A stretch of DNA of 64,000 nt from Siphonodentalium dalli (taxonomy: Eukaryota; Mollusca; Scaphopoda; Gadilida; Siphonodentaliidae). How positions within the stretch are numbered: position 1 is the first letter of the stretch; every line of letters begins with the position of its first letter. Location: assembly GCA_032622095.1 (NCBI GenBank), contig CP136066.1:195724816-195788815 (forward strand), given 5' to 3'. A program made the translations under genes and the position numbers. Positions 1 to 11,555 of this stretch are shown piece by piece. The notes below the pieces were generated by a model that saw nothing but the letters and a program-made list of their open reading frames with translations, was not told the DNA's origin and did no database searches.

Positions 1-1376
1 AGAGAGGGTGCAGGGATAACAGAGGGAGGGGTGCAGTTACAATGGGTGGGGGCAATTACAAGTGATTTGTGAACTTACAAGGGAGGGTGCAGGGATAACA
101 GAGGGAGGGGGCAATTACAAGTGATTTGTGAACTTACAAGGGAGGGTGCAGGGATAAGAGAGAGGAGGCAATTACAAGTGATTTGTGAACTTACAAGGGA
201 GGGGTGCAGGGATAACAGTGGGAGGGGGCAATTACAAGTGATTTGTGAACTTACAAGGGAGGGTGGAGGGATAACAGGGAGGGGGCAATTACAAGTGATT
301 TGTGAACGTACAAGGGAGGGGTGTAGTGATAACATAGGGAGGGGGCAATTACAAGTGATTTGTGAACTTACAAGGGAGGGGTGCAGGGATAAGAGTGGGA
401 GGGGGCAATTACAAGTGATTTGTGAACTTACAAGGGAGGGTGCAGGGAGGGGGCAATTACAAGTGATTTGTGAACTTACAAGGGAGGGTGGAGGGATAAC
501 AGGGAGGGGGCAATTACAAGTGATTTGTGAACGTACAAGGGAGGGGTGTAGTGATAACAGAGGGAGGGGGCAATTACAAGGGAGGGGTGCAGGGATAACA
601 GGGAGGGGGCAATTAAAAGTGATTTGTGAACTTACAAGGGTGGGTGGCATAATTTCAGTTATTCTGAGTGCAACTACGGGTTTAAGAATTGTTTTGTGGC
701 CTTGTCATTTACAGAGTTAGGATCTGGTGACGATGCGGACATTAAGACGGGTGGGGGCAATTACAAATGATTTGTGAACTTACAAGGGAGGGTGCAGGGA
801 TAACAGAGGGAGGGGGCAATTACAAGGGAGGGGTGCAGGGATAACAGGGAGGGGGCAATTAAAAGTGATTTGTGAACTTACAAGGGCGGGTGCAGGGATA
901 AGAGGGAGGGGCAATTACAAGTGATTTGTGAACTTACAAGGGAGGGTACAGGGATAACAGAGGGAGGGGTGCGGTTACAATGGGTGGGGGCAATTACAAG
1001 TGATTTGTGAACTTACAAGGGAGGGTGCAGGGATAACAGAGGGAGGGGGCAATTACAAGTGATTTGTGAACTTACAAGGGAGGGTGCAGGGATAAGAGAG
1101 AGGAGGCAATTACAAGTGATTTGTGAACTTACAAGGGAGGGGTGCAGGGATAACAGTGGGAGGGGGCAATTACAAGTGATTTGTGAACTTACAAGGGAGG
1201 GTGCAGGGATAACAGGGAGGGGGCAATTATAAGTGATTTGTGAACGTACAAGGGAGGGGTGTAGTGATAACATAGGGAGGGGGCAATTACAAGTGATTTG
1301 TGAACTTACAAGGGAGGGTGCAGGGATAACAGAGGGAGGGGGCAATTACAAGTGATTTATGAACTTGTAAGGTAGG
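1..1376. repeat. G-rich minisatellite, ~57-60 bp unit, about 22 copies
   Basis: Head-to-tail repeat. Each unit contains caattacaagtgatttgtga, then acttacaagggaggg and tgcagggataacagagggag. Counting 'caatta' starts gives 22 units, at 53, 112, 169, 229, 286, 346, 406, 454, 511, 571, 610, 758 and so on to 1,343, interrupted by unrelated sequence at about 645-750. The spacing pattern 59-57-60-57-60 at 53-346 recurs exactly at 991-1,284, so there is a higher-order repeat with an offset of 938 bp. Each unit has four or more G-tracts on the + strand. Both strands are open over long stretches, but the translations are repeat artefacts. Confidence 0.97.
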
Positions 1377-2294
1377 GTGCAAGCATTTCCCCTTAACAAA
1401 TTAGCAACAATTTCCGCGTTTGCCTTCCATTTATAACTGAGTATGTCAGCCTTTGTTTGACTCAAGTCAAATCGTTTGCTGTGTATAATAGACGTCATAC
1501 TTATTATGATATAGACATGCATACGGTATGTCAATGGAGGCCTACATGGCTGTGGTTAACCTCAGTTAATTCAAGTGGTTAACCGGTCATGAAAATCCCG
1601 TAGGCCCTAACCGTTTCATATATTATGGGTATCACAAAACGAATACATCTTTTTCTTTTCACCACATAAATTATAATTGCATTCAAGTCTTCGAATATCG
1701 CATTGTCACATATTACTAGTAATATGCCTACCTCGAATCGATTCACCACTACCATTCCATATAGTACTAATAGTAGTATGTATATAATATTCAGGGTTGT
1801 GGTGCATTTAACACACTGTATACTTATACCTCGTTCTATGTTATGGTACTAAGAATACAAGCATTCTGTGCATGTGATAATCTAAATTGTACCCAGACTA
1901 TCACCCCGTGCCATCACTATTATCAGGCACCATCACTATTATTGTTTTTGACGAAAAATACCACCCATCACTATTATTCGGCCATTACTATTATTAGGCA
2001 CCTAAGAGTACAAGTGATTGGTGAAGTTACAAGGGACAGTGAATGAAGCTTGCAAACAATATCTCCAATATGATCCAATATATCCAGTAACAATAACAAT
2101 AAGAAAAGAACAAAAATCCTTATCCTTCTATGACATCTTACTTACCACCCTCCTTTCTGGTATAGGCACCCCCCGCCGCCGCTTTTCTTAATAAACGAGC
2201 TTTAAACCAAGTTAATCTCGTGCCATGCGAAGCACGTGCTGACTGACGTACATGTACGAGCAGCAGACTTTCAGGTGTACGTACACACGTCAAA
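1377..2294. other. Intergenic sequence, no gene seen
   Basis: AT-rich sequence without a convincing reading frame. At 1,904-2,000 there are four or five loose copies of 'catcactattatt'. At 2,005-2,046 lies a degenerate single unit of the minisatellite (agtacaagtgattggtgaag), showing that the array once extended further or seeded a second site. The last ~130 bp before the ATG at 2,295 are richer in CpG and could hold a promoter; no TATA box or other element is recognisable. Confidence 0.6.
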
Positions 2295-2478
2295 ATGGAT
2301 TCCTTCTTCGTTAAACCAAAACGGTGGGAAAACCATGTAGAAAATTTGGAGGCATGGAGGCTGAGTTTCGACAAAGATTTAAAGATCGGGGACCAAGTTA
2401 AATTCAAGATAAATAGCGTAAAGTATACAGCTATTATTTTGGAGGTTCCCGGGACAAGGGACTCTGCCTCTGAGTCAG
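2295..2478 (+). CDS. First coding exon of a BEN-domain gene
   Basis: The ATG at 2,295 opens 61 codons plus one base and ends at a good 5' splice site (gagtcag|gtacgat). The encoded start, MDSFFVKPKRWENHVENLEA, continues with a segment around residues 29-50 (DLKIGDQVKFKINSVKYTAI) that reads like a folded N-terminal module rather than chance ORF. Splicing to the acceptor cttttcag at 4,112-4,119 completes a GAT codon and keeps one frame through exon 2. The exon is not repeated in the copy near 35 kb, whose homology starts inside intron 1. I infer the gene identity from the BEN-like domain further downstream. Confidence 0.55.
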
Positions 2479-4119
2479 GTACGATATTTTCCTAATTTGC
2501 TAAATAATCATTTGGGAGCGAGAAATAAACTCATTAAATTACCTTCGTATCCATACATTAAGTCCAGTTCCATGTTTCAAGTCCAGTATCCTTAGTTTTT
2601 CAGTATAATCAAATTTCAATAGGAACTATATTTTCTGTACACGCATAAATTAGCTGAATTTCCCGTCGCCAATTAACTCAGAGCTGGAAGCACCAATGTG
2701 TCACTCCAAATTTCGTCATTGTGAAATGTTGACTACGACAGCTGAAGCTCCGCCCTCTTCTGGCAAAACAAAAGTCTAGGCATGACATATGTCAAGCCAC
2801 GCCTTCAGCACTCCGAATTATTGGCGCGGAAATGTTTGTCACTGTTAAGTCACGCCTCTTTCGAATCCCTGGCACCTGTTCACGACAGAATTGACTGAAA
2901 ATGGCAGAATTCGTATGATCTTTGATCTCTGGCAGACTGGCACGTGTTCATGGCAGAATTATAATTGAACTGAAAATGAAAACATTAAATTACTATGTAA
3001 AATCTAAATTGTAATGATTTATAATAGAGACATATGGGATAATTTAAATATGCCGCTAAACTTATGGGCGAAGTCAAACTTGTTACCTATTTAGGATATT
3101 ATGAATGGGAATTTCCATGTAAATCTGCAGACAAAATCATTGAAAAATCATACCAGTAGCGATTTACTGGTGGGTGGCATTAATAAATTACAGGGTTTTT
3201 TTGAGGCAACGATAGGGGCCTAAAATCGTGTCCCGTAACTGACGTGTTGCAACTGCAGATTTAACATTTACACAGTATATTGTTGAATTAGTTAATCATG
3301 CTTTGAAACAGTAGAAATTCAAGTTGATAAAAATACTGTTGTCCACTAGAAACGTAGGATATTCGAGCTTCTAGAGTCTGTAATGGGTATTGAAGACCTG
3401 GACATTTCCCTCAAGATTTCTATATGATTTTGACATCATAATGATGACGTGATGCATGTCCATATGCAAGTATAAGGCATACATGTCAACAATTAAATAC
3501 TGAATATAACACCACTATGTATGTTGACTCCTATACTTGACCTGCTATTAAAAAAAAAATTTGTTTAAACAAAGTTGATGTTTTGCTCAGAGTTTATTTG
3601 CTCAGCACTTTTATTAACTTTCAATGGACCCCCCCCCCCTTTTTATTTAGAGGCCCGAGAGTAATTTGACCTGCGGTACTCTTGAAAAATATAATTCTAA
3701 AATAAATACATTTATTACACCAACATTCTATTAATTACAAGTTCCAACTTCCAAGCCAGATAACTAATGCATTGTTTCAATACCACATTAAGTCACACCC
3801 AGATATATTATTAAAATAATATTTGCTACTTTTGCTCTGGAGATATGCATGGAAAAATTCCCATTCAAAAGTGGAGACTTGACTATTAATGGCATTTTTA
3901 ATTAAAAAGCTAAAACTAATTGGTTCTGCCAGAATATATTATGGCAACAGTAATTCATTTTGTTCAATCATCGCTGGTCAAGATTAACTAGTATTATTTG
4001 AAATATTGACATTTATACGCTCTTTATGTTGCGATAATTAAAATCTGAAATTCATAGACAGGTATAATTCATTTCTTTCAAAATTAAGTAAACTTTTATT
4101 CTGAAAATAGTCTTTTCAG
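2479..4119 (+). other. Candidate intron 1 of the BEN-domain gene
   Basis: Bounded by gtacga at 2,479 and tttcag ending at 4,119, phase 1. It contains no ORF of note. A paired 'ctgaaaatggcagaattcgt / ctgaaaatgaaaacattaaa'-type duplication lies near 2,870-2,990, a poly-C run near 3,630, and the 10-mer cgctctttat at 4,018-4,027, which recurs at the ends of the fold-back elements at 33.8 and 46.5 kb. From 3,877 onward the intron is duplicated at 34,851. Confidence 0.45.
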
Positions 4120-5716
4120 ATGTTCAAAATACCAACAACACTGAAAGTACAAGTTGTACTGAGGCTCAGCATACTGATGACAGTATTAATGTTCAGAATC
4201 AAATCACAAACAATATTGTTTGTACAACTACAAGTTGTACTGATGAATGTCATAATTCTAGTAACAGTGGAAGTTCCATTCGGCCACTCACTTATGTTGG
4301 AGACATAGAAATGATAGAAGATACCCCCGGAGACAGTGCAAAAATAAAAAACAGTGATGTAGTAAATAATGATGTACTTTTGGCAAGCACCATTGGCACA
4401 TGTGAAGATGATTACATTGACAATACATATGATTACGGTTCCCAAAGTAACCTGTTCCCTGTTGTCATCTCAAATTCAATGGTTGTCGACAGTGCGTCAG
4501 ACCGGGCTCTTGACATCTTATGAGAAATCCTAAAAGTTGTCAAGAGCATACAAAATGCTATAACCAGTTTGGAAAAACAAACAGGCGACATCTCGGAAAG
4601 GGTGTCGAAAATAGAGACTAATGTTCAAAAGAAAGGCATATGACACCCCTCATAATCAATATACTGCAAAACAGCAGTGCAATATTGTCAATGAAAGTAC
4701 AAGTAAAAATAATGATGTAGTGGCTGCAATTCCAACAAGTGAGCAGCCACACACCATGTTACTGGTACAGAACCATATATGCCACTACTAACCACTGGCA
4801 ACCATGTGATAATTGGATCAGATGATCCACTGCACCCTGTTAAAATGGGTGTTGATGACTACCAATCACTATTCAGACATGCAAATAGCCCAAAACAGAT
4901 GCTATTCAAAATGTTGAATGTTTTTTTTTTACAAAGGAAGAATTGAATTGTTCTATGCAATCGATATACATACATATGAGAAAGCAATACCACACCCTGG
5001 CAAACATGCATGACAACAAGTTTAATGAATGGGTGAATGATAGATGCAGGCACACCAAAGTAAAAAAAAATTAAATTAATTGATTATCTTACATTGCACC
5101 TGTTCTGTGAGACCGCTTCCAAAATTTCAAACAACCTGTTAGAATAGAAAAACCCGACCACGCCATTCCACGGTTCACGCCGAAAAGAACGCGTAGGAAT
5201 TCGCTATGAAGTCACCCAGGTTTCTGATTGGATGACGTAATGAAAAGTTTGGGGAACCCGAAGGGTTCAAATTTATACAAATAAATTTTAGCCAAATGTG
5301 ATAATTATAATTTATAGCCAAATCTGATATGTATGTTTCATCATGAGCTATGAATAAATCTTCAACTTCCAACTTCAAACAGCACAACGAACAAATGTGA
5401 CAAAATGGTCTCATTTCTACGAACTATATATTTGTATTCGGTATTTGCGCGTGATCGTGGAAGAATCAAATTTTCACGAAGTGCTTATACGTAATGACGG
5501 AACAGGGGCGCTTCGAGTTGCCACAATTTTCGCCCCTACAACGCCGTGCAATTAAAGGGGGGGGTGATAAATCCGGACATGTATGGGGCTATCTTTTATA
5601 CTGAACAGAATTATATAACAAATGAATTAATGTTTGAGCCATTAATTAGTGCAAGATACGCTCACGTGCTCTATGAATGATGCAAACATGATATTGTAAT
5701 GAAAATGAATTTATGA
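3877..5716. repeat. Segmental duplication P1, copy 1
   Basis: Nearly identical in direct orientation to 34,851-36,667, differing by scattered substitutions and small indels. Homology starts abruptly at acttgactattaatggc and ends at aaaatgaatttatga. It covers the end of intron 1, exon 2, the BEN-like region and ~640 bp of downstream sequence. In the second copy a family-A Penelope-like element follows at once; here it does not. Confidence 0.95.
4120..5074 (+). pseudogene. BEN-domain gene, exon 2 region with coiled coil and BEN domain, broken
   Basis: In phase with exon 1, the frame runs from 4,120 to a TGA at 4,521-4,523. It encodes an Asn/Ser/Thr-rich linker and an acidic segment (MIEDTPGDSAKIKNSD). 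The same frame continues after the TGA as a coiled-coil-like stretch (residues like SLEKQTGDISERVSKIE) to about 4,640. A shifted frame then leads into a segment typical of BEN domains (YQSLFRHANSPKQMLFKML), which breaks at a run of ten T at 4,921 and resumes in another frame (TKEELNCSMQSIYIHMRKQY) to about 5,074. BEN proteins bind DNA or chromatin partners, and coiled coil plus BEN is a known combination. One nonsense codon and two frame changes argue for a pseudogene, although missed introns could explain part of it. Confidence 0.6.
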
Positions 5717-5986
5717 CTTTAAAATGAATTTATTCGTGCAATCACCCACATCCTTTATTGTGATATCATTATAGTTGACATGGCACATATATGTCATTGA
5801 CATATAACTGCATATACAATTAATGATATGTATATATATTTATATATTACGTTGTATAATTCCCAGAACATGCAGCGTATTATTATAGGTTCAAACGTTT
5901 GTCTATAATGGATTCCGGGTTCCCTGAAAATTAACATACTTATATAGCAACAGTTTTTTCACTGCCGCTTAAAACATTAAGCGAAT

Positions 5987-7610
5987 AAGGGTCGTTCCAC
6001 AGCGGGCGCGAGAGAGCGATGTTTACGGCCGTTTTCTGACGTCTGTAGCAGTTCAAAGCGCGCGATTTTTATGTTCACATCCGCGATTTTTATGTTCACA
6101 CCACAAGCGACCGACTCGCTGACCACGAGGCGATTATAGCAGTGATTTTATGCTTCGCCGAATTCTCGCTTTGTTGCAAACCAGCGAGATAATTGGACCG
6201 CTCTCAAATAGGGTGTTTATACGACCATATTTTTTCTATTTGATGACGGCACACTGATTTGTCGCCGCGATAATGGAGGACTTCAGCGAGAGGCTAATAA
6301 TCGAAGTACAACGCCATGTGTGTCTGTATGACACGTATGACTGTATGTATGCCATGTGTGTCTATATGTCTCTATGACCAAATAATTAAACCATTTATTT
6401 TTGAGATTTTTCGTGACTGAAATTCCACCTTAGATTACTATACTCAGTTTATTCCTTGTTAAGAACTAAAATCATGGACCGTATAATCTGCTCCATTGGC
6501 TGGTGAATTATATTTTTGTATAATCAAGGGAAATGATAAAGAATATCACGAGGCTAGTTCATTCCAAAAGACATTGTGGTAAACATGAGAATGCATTCAT
6601 CAACTAATAACTATCGCGTATTACCGGGTGGGTGCACTCTTATAACTAATGTGTAGAAACGACTACACATCAAATGTGTAAACCCGGTTAATACACATAT
6701 CAATGTGTAGTTTTACATACAAATACATTGACCAAGTGCCGTTCTACACATAATGTGTACATTTTATTACACACAATTGTGTAAGAACGTAGAGCGTGCG
6801 CATTGCGTGCCTTCAGTTTCATAGTCTGCTACATGACGGCGATATTGTTTGAGTATATTTTTTGGAATACAATCTACTATTGCCTCAATACCCATGTAAT
6901 TTTGAGTGACGAGAATAAACAAATTGTAGACAAGGAATGTAAGTTCAGAATTCCGACTTGTGAGTGTTGTATTAATGATATATGAGGATTTATTTGTTAA
7001 AACTTTCATGTAGAATACTGCTCGTAATCTTGTTTATATGATTGTTGTAATACGTTAATACTAATCAAGTGCAACGACGCCACGACCCTGGTTTGTTCAT
7101 TTAAAACGAAAACTCACCCATGACAGTGCAAAATATTACGTACCATTGTACGCCATGAAAGTTTTAACATATAAATCTCCATTTGCCATGAATACTATAT
7201 ACCCACAGTTCGGAAATTCTTGTCTACGATATATATGTGTAAGAATTTACATAAAATGTGTAAGGAATAGGTGTTAATTTTATGCACACCAGTGTGTATA
7301 AATTGACCCATTTATTGTGTAAAATATGTTTAAGATCAAAAATGAATAATGGTTGTGCAGCAGGGCTACACGTTGTGTGTAGAAACCCTACACATTAGTC
7401 ACAAGAGTGTGGGGTGGGGGTATCCCCCATGCAACCACCTGACTCCCCTGAAGAAATTAGCGTACACAGAATAATAACCTGACTATCGCGCGCGACGAAG
7501 CGTTTCAGTCGCTTGCGGTGTGAACATAAAAATCGCGCGCTTTGAACTGCTACGGACGTTAGAAAACGGCCGTTACATTCGCTCGCTCGCGCCCGGTGTG
7601 GAACGACCTT
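5987..7610. mobile_element. Non-autonomous DNA transposon with ~120-bp terminal inverted repeats
   Basis: The left end (from AAGGGTCGTTCCACAGCGGG, through about 6,115) and the reverse complement of the right end (7,488-7,610) match over roughly 120 bp, including CGGCCGTTTTCT, GTAGCAGTTCAAAGCGCGCG and TTTTTATGTTCACACC. The left arm has a ~20-bp internal duplication (cgcgatttttatgttcacat). No transposase is encoded inside. A second inverted pair is nested within: gaggatttatttgttaaaac near 6,985 against 7,155-7,180. I could not identify a clean target-site duplication, so the superfamily stays open. Confidence 0.88.
6640..7395. repeat. Cluster of short TACACA/TGTGTA inverted repeats
   Basis: Within the transposon body, many short palindromes of the type acaca-Nx-tgtgt occur: tacacatcaaatgtgta, acacatatcaatgtgt, ctacacataatgtgtac, ttacacacaattgtgtaa, gcacaccagtgtgta and gctacacgttgtgtgtag. 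They sit in two groups, about 6,640-6,790 and 7,220-7,395, arranged roughly symmetrically around the centre. They could form small hairpins or repeated binding sites for the element's transposase in trans; the function is unknown. Confidence 0.8.
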
Positions 7611-9439
7611 TAGTCTACATGCTCCTTCGTACATTTTCACACGGCCATCGATCAGGTTATTCAGCGATGATTTCGCGATTCAGTGCCAGTTGTGACAAAC
7701 TTATAGAGACATATCGGGGCGGCTTTTTACTGTATTAGAACAATACAAGTGAGTTTCTTCTTGATTTCGTTGTATATAGAGTCGACATACAATTCACATA
7801 TATACAAGTGGGAATTAACAGTGCGAAAATTGACATTTAGTACATCTGTTTACGCAATATTCGATTGGCAACGCCCCAGTTCGCTGAATCGTCTGATCGA
7901 TTGTGCCGTTTCGTCATGTTGATTCACCTATAATTGAATAGTGACGTTATAGTCGCTATTATTATATGTTTTTAAATTCTGCACGAGTGACGTGATAGTC
8001 GCTCATTCGGTCAGGTGCTTTCTATACATTTTGTTCAATGTTTTTGTTTTCAATCTTCACGAGTGACGTGATAGTCGCTCAATCGGCCAGGTGCTTGTTA
8101 TATTTGTTTCAATGTTGTTTTTGTCCTCAGTCCTGCTCAGTCTGTGTATAAATGAAACTTGCTCTTCAGTCAGACTGCGTAATCGCCGTCCGTTCATGTA
8201 TATAGAGAATGTTTCTATATAAGTTAATTTTAAATGACATATATCAACGACGTTTGTTTATAGACTGTTTGAAATTGGGACATGTAGCTGTTTCGCTACT
8301 TAACATTATTTCCCAGTCATATAGCACGATAAAGCCTGTGGCTGTTCTGGTTTAAAACCTCCCCTTGATAATAGCAAGAATCAGACAATATATATTTATA
8401 TATAAACTGACACTGGTTTGGCTAATATACAAGGACTGCGGTGCGATTACGTAGTGTGTCAATATGGAATTTATGGTCAGTTATTGAAGACTAAATATAT
8501 TCACAGTTGGACCTTTTATCGCCATTAAAAAAAAAATCTGGTGAACAATTTGTTTTATTAAAGATACAGTATCCGATTTAACACTCCTAAATTATTATTT
8601 CTTTGAAGTGGTATACAATTAGACGTATCGTTATTGTGTAATCGAGTCCTTCGACCAATGTTGTTTATACATGTCAGTTATCCGATACCCATGCAGTCTC
8701 TTTCAAAAGCAGATACAAATATTATCATATCTGCAAATTTGATAAGATGTGTGTCGGCTTTTTAAATAGACTGACCGATACCAAATCAAATTATTTTCTC
8801 CAGAACTGATTATAACTTCCTGAACGGAATGGATGTTACACCCAAATGCCACATGTGTGTTGTTCTCTCGCTATATCTGTACATTTGATATATTTCCTGT
8901 GATATTTGACTTTATATTTCATAACATTGTTGTACATACGTTATTATCGCTGCATTTATACAGCATTTATTCTTGTTGGTATTTTCATATAGTTTTAATT
9001 TACAGTTTGGTAGTTTTTTCTAATCTCATAAGTCATAATCCGATTTTCCTTTGCTTCATACACATTTCCGTTTTTATAACATCTCTTCATCATTTCAAAT
9101 CTTCATTGATGGCTCAGTTAACCATATATTTATATATCTTTTCTAAGTGGTGGCACTATAAATATTACTAACATTAGTGGCTCATATCACCATATATAGA
9201 TGCAAGATTGTCTCGCCTACACGAGGGCAGATCGAAGACGTATTCAGGAATTAATATAAACTTGCCTGGTACATAAGCTATCATTAAAGCACGGATCGCC
9301 TTCGCGGTGTATATTGCCTTTAAAATAGTCACTTCCGTTAAAACCGCCATAAACTTTAAACAAGAGCCAAAAATGTTACAAAACCTATGGAACCCGGGAG
9401 GTGACATGGTAAATATTTTTTTATAAACTCCCGGGCTCC
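7611..9439. other. No gene seen; one short tandem duplication
   Basis: Flanks the right end of the transposon. At about 7,980-8,140 a ~75-bp unit containing cacgagtgacgtgatagtcg and gccaggtgctt occurs twice, with a third partial copy before it (tgacgttatagtcgct). The long open frame at 8,833-9,171 has strongly biased hydrophobic composition, typical of translated T-rich DNA, and no recognisable domain, so I do not call it. Confidence 0.5.
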
Positions 9440-9660
9440 ATAAAAAAAACTGGCCTTTGTTTAGATAACAAACGTATAAACCTGACAATAACTTTCTATT
9501 CGCACGATATTTATAATTGGTATGATATCAAAATGTCTATATTTCAATATTCTTTCGTTTTTTTTTTGCAGTTTCAACGGTGTGACAGCATACCCACCGC
9601 GAAGGCAAGCAGTGTCTTTAATTGCAGCGTCACATACGGACAAGGAATTTGCTTGAAAAT
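9440..9660. repeat. Dispersed repeat family C, diverged copy
   Basis: Aligns with 34,427-34,660 and 52,430-52,655 through tttgttta..ataaca, tgacaataac and acccaccgcgaaggcaa. The family ends near a hairpin-like pair, ggcggttttt...acccaccgcc, which is clearer in the other copies. Just downstream (9,790-9,850) is a small fold-back of the type tatacctccttttttt / aaaaaaggggggtata. Confidence 0.6.
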
Positions 9661-9934
9661 AAATTTTTATTGTCAATGCATTATATCGACGATTTCAATA
9701 AAAATCAAGTTCATCAGGATTCTCAGGTTGTCAAACCGAGGGATGGGTTAAAGATCTGCCGATCGTATTCGGCCTCTCGTTTTCACAATCGCATCGGTTG
9801 GTTATATTTATACCTCCTTTTTTTAAAAGGGGTATAAAAAAAAGGGGGGTATACTGTTTTGCACCTCAATGAAATTAGGTATGGATGTTCACTACTATGA
9901 GGACATTAAATAGAGGGTTCCATCGTTTTGTTAG

Positions 9935-10560
9935 AAATTAAGTCTACAACCAAATTAGTAGCTATACATTTAAGAACTGATGTAACAATTGTGTATTATC
10001 AACATGATTCATGCGGTATTCGTGGTGAGGGATCAAAGAGCCAGAGGGTGATGCCTTGCCTGACTTTTGCAAATTAGTAAATAGTAGAACAGTTTCCAGG
10101 CAATTACAATATGTAACTATAGCGGAATCCGAAACTGACCTGCTTGACATAGTTGAAGGTAGAGATAACACAATTGGTTCAAAGAGCATAGCTTTGTCAA
10201 GATTGAATAAATTAGAAATTAAATTGAAATAATGCAGGTGATCTTTTAAATCAATACAAAAAGCAGATGAAGATGGGTTAAATTATACTGAATTATACGG
10301 GCTATTCGTGAATGAGAAATATCTTAAAACCCTGTTTTTATTCAGATGTCTCCATTCATAATACATTTGGTCACAGCTATAGGTTACTGTAAGGTTGTTG
10401 ATAAATATGATAACATCAAACCATTTTGATATTAACTGGCTTCTTTAAACTCTCCATGTGCTTAGTCAGTAATCTGGGTCATCTCCGCGTCGTGAATTGA
10501 ACGGGACTTAGGCTTTTGTGACATCTTCTGATGAATATGTAAATTAGGGCTGAATTAGGC
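9935..10560 (+). repeat. Dispersed segment P3-like, with an old coding relic
   Basis: Homologous to 32,861-33,420 and 45,440-46,160. Part of it translates to a segment (ITIAESETDLLDIVEGRD followed by IGSKSIALSRLNKLEIK) that stays open in the equivalent stretches of the other copies, with conservative changes. This suggests an ancestral protein-coding exon that I cannot identify. A second, more decayed copy is at about 10,815-11,075. The continuation 10,560-10,740 resembles the start of the SGNH-like fragment at 13,563. Confidence 0.55.
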
Positions 10561-11083
10561 AATGGTCATTATTACTGGGAAGTAAGAGTGGGAGGATAAT
10601 TGAGAACCTTGTAGACTTTTTTAATGAATGTATTCTTTGGGTTTCCTCATTAATTGTTTCTGACTCTTATTGCCATAGTTTATGCGTGGTAACAATGACT
10701 TGTTTTAATGGCAGCATCTTACTCTTATTTATTCAATAATTTAACATAAATTATTCAATTTTTTGTTAAATTAATTTACTGTTAACCGGTTATGAACCTC
10801 GTACACACAAAAGCGCTGAGATGAATTGTGGATTATCAACATGATCGATGCGGTGTTCGCAAAGAAGGATCAATGAGTCACAGAGAGTGATCCTTGGCTG
10901 AAGTTTTGCAAATTAGTTAAATGGCAGAACATAGCAAACCAGTTTCCATGCAAGGACAATATGTAACTATAGCGGAATCCGAAACTGATATGGCTGAAAT
11001 AATTGAAGATAGAGAGAGCACAATTTGTTTAAAGAGCACAGTGTAATCAAGATTGCATAAATTAGATATAATAAATGGTCAGC

Positions 11084-11555
11084 GGACCAGTGTCCACCGA
11101 CAACGTGGCAAGTCGATGCCGCTTAGTTAAAGAATTTTTTTTAAATGTTGACATGTTCTAAGTCGAAAGGGTTATTCCGTCAAAAAATATTTTTTCCGTC
11201 ATCTATATACATGTTGCACATCTCCAATATGTGGGTAACATTACTCTGAAGTTTCAAATATCTACGATCAAAAATGTAGGAGGAGTTGATTACACCATGA
11301 AGGTATGCTCATACAGAAAATTATAAAAAATGATGAAATTTTCGAAGTTGAAAAGGATTAATAACTCTAGTCAAAAAGTTTTTTCCGTCATCTATATACA
11401 TCTTCAATATATGGGCAACAATATTCTGAAGTTTCTAATCACTGGGATGAAATCAGTAGGAGATGATTACACCATGAAGGTACTCAAAGGTGTGACGGAC
11501 GGACGAACGTAGCCCGTTTCTATAGTCCCCCTTTTCTTTGAGAACGTCAGGGGAC
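11084..11555. repeat. Dispersed repeat family E, copy 1
   Basis: Begins near tcagcggaccagtgtccacc and ends near cctttagtccccc-type sequence (atagtccccc...gtcaggggaca). The interior has the 'gaaaaggattaataactctag' phrase twice in variant form, and acggacggacgaacg near the end. Relatives are at 12,640, 25,148 and 42,958. The style matches ~0.5-kb repeats common in mollusc genomes; I have not matched it to a named family. Confidence 0.6.

Noticed and set aside
266-281. I-SceI-like sequence agggataacaggg within minisatellite units
   Set aside because: Matches only part of the 18-bp site and recurs simply because the repeat does; there is no homing endonuclease nearby.
121-720. Long plus- and minus-strand open frames in the minisatellite
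   Set aside because: Translations are period-driven (VICELTREG, SSQITCNCPLP) and exist on both strands at once; not genes.
1-1376. CRISPR-like array of regular repeats
   Set aside because: The units are contiguous, without unique spacers, and the context is eukaryotic; this is a minisatellite.
4116-4445. Antisense ORF opposite BEN exon 2 (also at 35,088-35,417)
   Set aside because: The sense frame has the splice acceptor in phase with exon 1 and leads into coiled coil and BEN; the antisense is a shadow.
7395-7738. ORFs at 7,395-7,640 (-) and 7,520-7,738 (+)
   Set aside because: They overlap the transposon's right terminal inverted repeat and are its translation.
8833-9171. Hydrophobic 112-codon ORF as a membrane protein
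   Set aside because: Composition reflects T-rich DNA; no homologue or conserved motif, and repeats surround it.
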